A stretch of DNA of 5,705 nucleotides from an uncultured Coriobacteriales bacterium (GTDB lineage: Bacteria > Actinomycetota > Coriobacteriia > Coriobacteriales > QAMH01): NCBI GenBank assembly GCA_934646835.1, contig CAKUES010000039.1, forward strand, positions 1 through 5,705. Direction: 5' to 3'. Position 1 is the stretch's first letter. Each line of letters starts with the position of its first letter. The notes under the pieces are model-generated. The model saw only the letters and a program-made list of their open reading frames with translations, had not been told where the DNA came from and searched no databases. The position numbers and the translations under genes were made by a program. Of the stretch, positions 5,647 through 5,705 are shown in pieces.

Positions 5647-5705
5647 ATGCCTCGCACAACCGTTATCCGTATAGTTGCGCGGAGCGGAGCGCACGAGCCG
5701 AAGGG
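5647..5705 (+). CDS. Possible start of an unidentified gene, truncated by the window end
   Basis: ATG 5647 follows GGAGGAGGT at a 7-base distance, and the frame stays open to the window end (19 full codons, beginning MPRTTVIRIVARSGAHEPK). I recognise no family in this short basic peptide. The same frame is open back to a TGA at 5524, so ATG 5548 is an alternative start, with AAGG (5538-5541) six bases before it; that would add 33 residues rich in arginine and put the right REP-like copy inside the gene. I prefer 5647 for its better ribosome binding site. Codons after 5647 include several (ACA, ATA, GGA) that are rare in prs and pth, so this may also be non-coding. mfd often follows pth in bacteria, but this peptide does not identify it. 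Confidence 0.3.
   Translation, partial: MPRTTVIRIVARSGAHEPK

Noticed and set aside
5366..5674. 102-codon + strand open frame after pth
   Set aside because: It starts at a GTG without a ribosome binding site and runs through the terminator-like hairpin and both REP-like copies; no recognisable protein features.
5500..5694. 64-codon minus-strand frame over the repeats
   Set aside because: It covers the right inverted repeat and has arginine-rich, low-information sequence with no good ribosome binding site or family match.
1..5705. CRISPR array, tRNA, rRNA or insertion sequence
   Set aside because: No regularly spaced direct repeats, no tRNA cloverleaf or TTCGA-type T-arm context in the spacers, and no transposase motif in any frame I would accept as coding.

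Overview
The window looks like ordinary chromosomal DNA from a bacterium of moderately high G+C content. Its genes favour G or C at third codon positions. GTG and TTG starts with strong purine-rich ribosome binding sites, and an ORF style seen in Actinomycetota, make a Coriobacteriia-like actinobacterium a reasonable guess. That placement is inference only; no 16S or other lineage marker is present.

Layout, all on the + strand. (1) 1-125: leader with a perfect 14-bp palindrome overlapping a -10-like TATATT, then a Shine-Dalgarno. (2) 126-3377: a 1083-residue SNF2-family ATPase with an N-terminal SWIM zinc finger. (3) 3378-3552: spacer with a probable prs promoter. (4) 3553-4515: prs, ribose-phosphate pyrophosphokinase. 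(5) 4516-4794: spacer with two strong GC-rich hairpins and a 31-bp nested dyad. (6) 4795-5358: pth, peptidyl-tRNA hydrolase, starting at TTG. (7) 5359-5646: a terminator-like hairpin and two inverted copies of a REP-like hairpin. (8) 5647 to the end: a possible start of another gene, cut by the window edge.

prs and pth are housekeeping neighbours in many bacteria. Prs makes PRPP for nucleotide, histidine and tryptophan synthesis; Pth recycles peptidyl-tRNA. Here each gene has its own spacer with hairpins, so the three genes probably form separate transcription units. The helicase has no visible methylase, nuclease or other defence partner in the window, so I do not claim it is part of a defence system.

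I see no convincing new multi-gene system. The most unusual signal is non-coding. Two 27-nt inverted copies downstream of pth differ at only two positions, and those two positions pair with each other inside each copy's own hairpin. This compensatory change suggests a small palindromic repeat family. The nested dyad before pth and a start site whose Shine-Dalgarno can be sequestered (5623-5649) are the next most interesting items.
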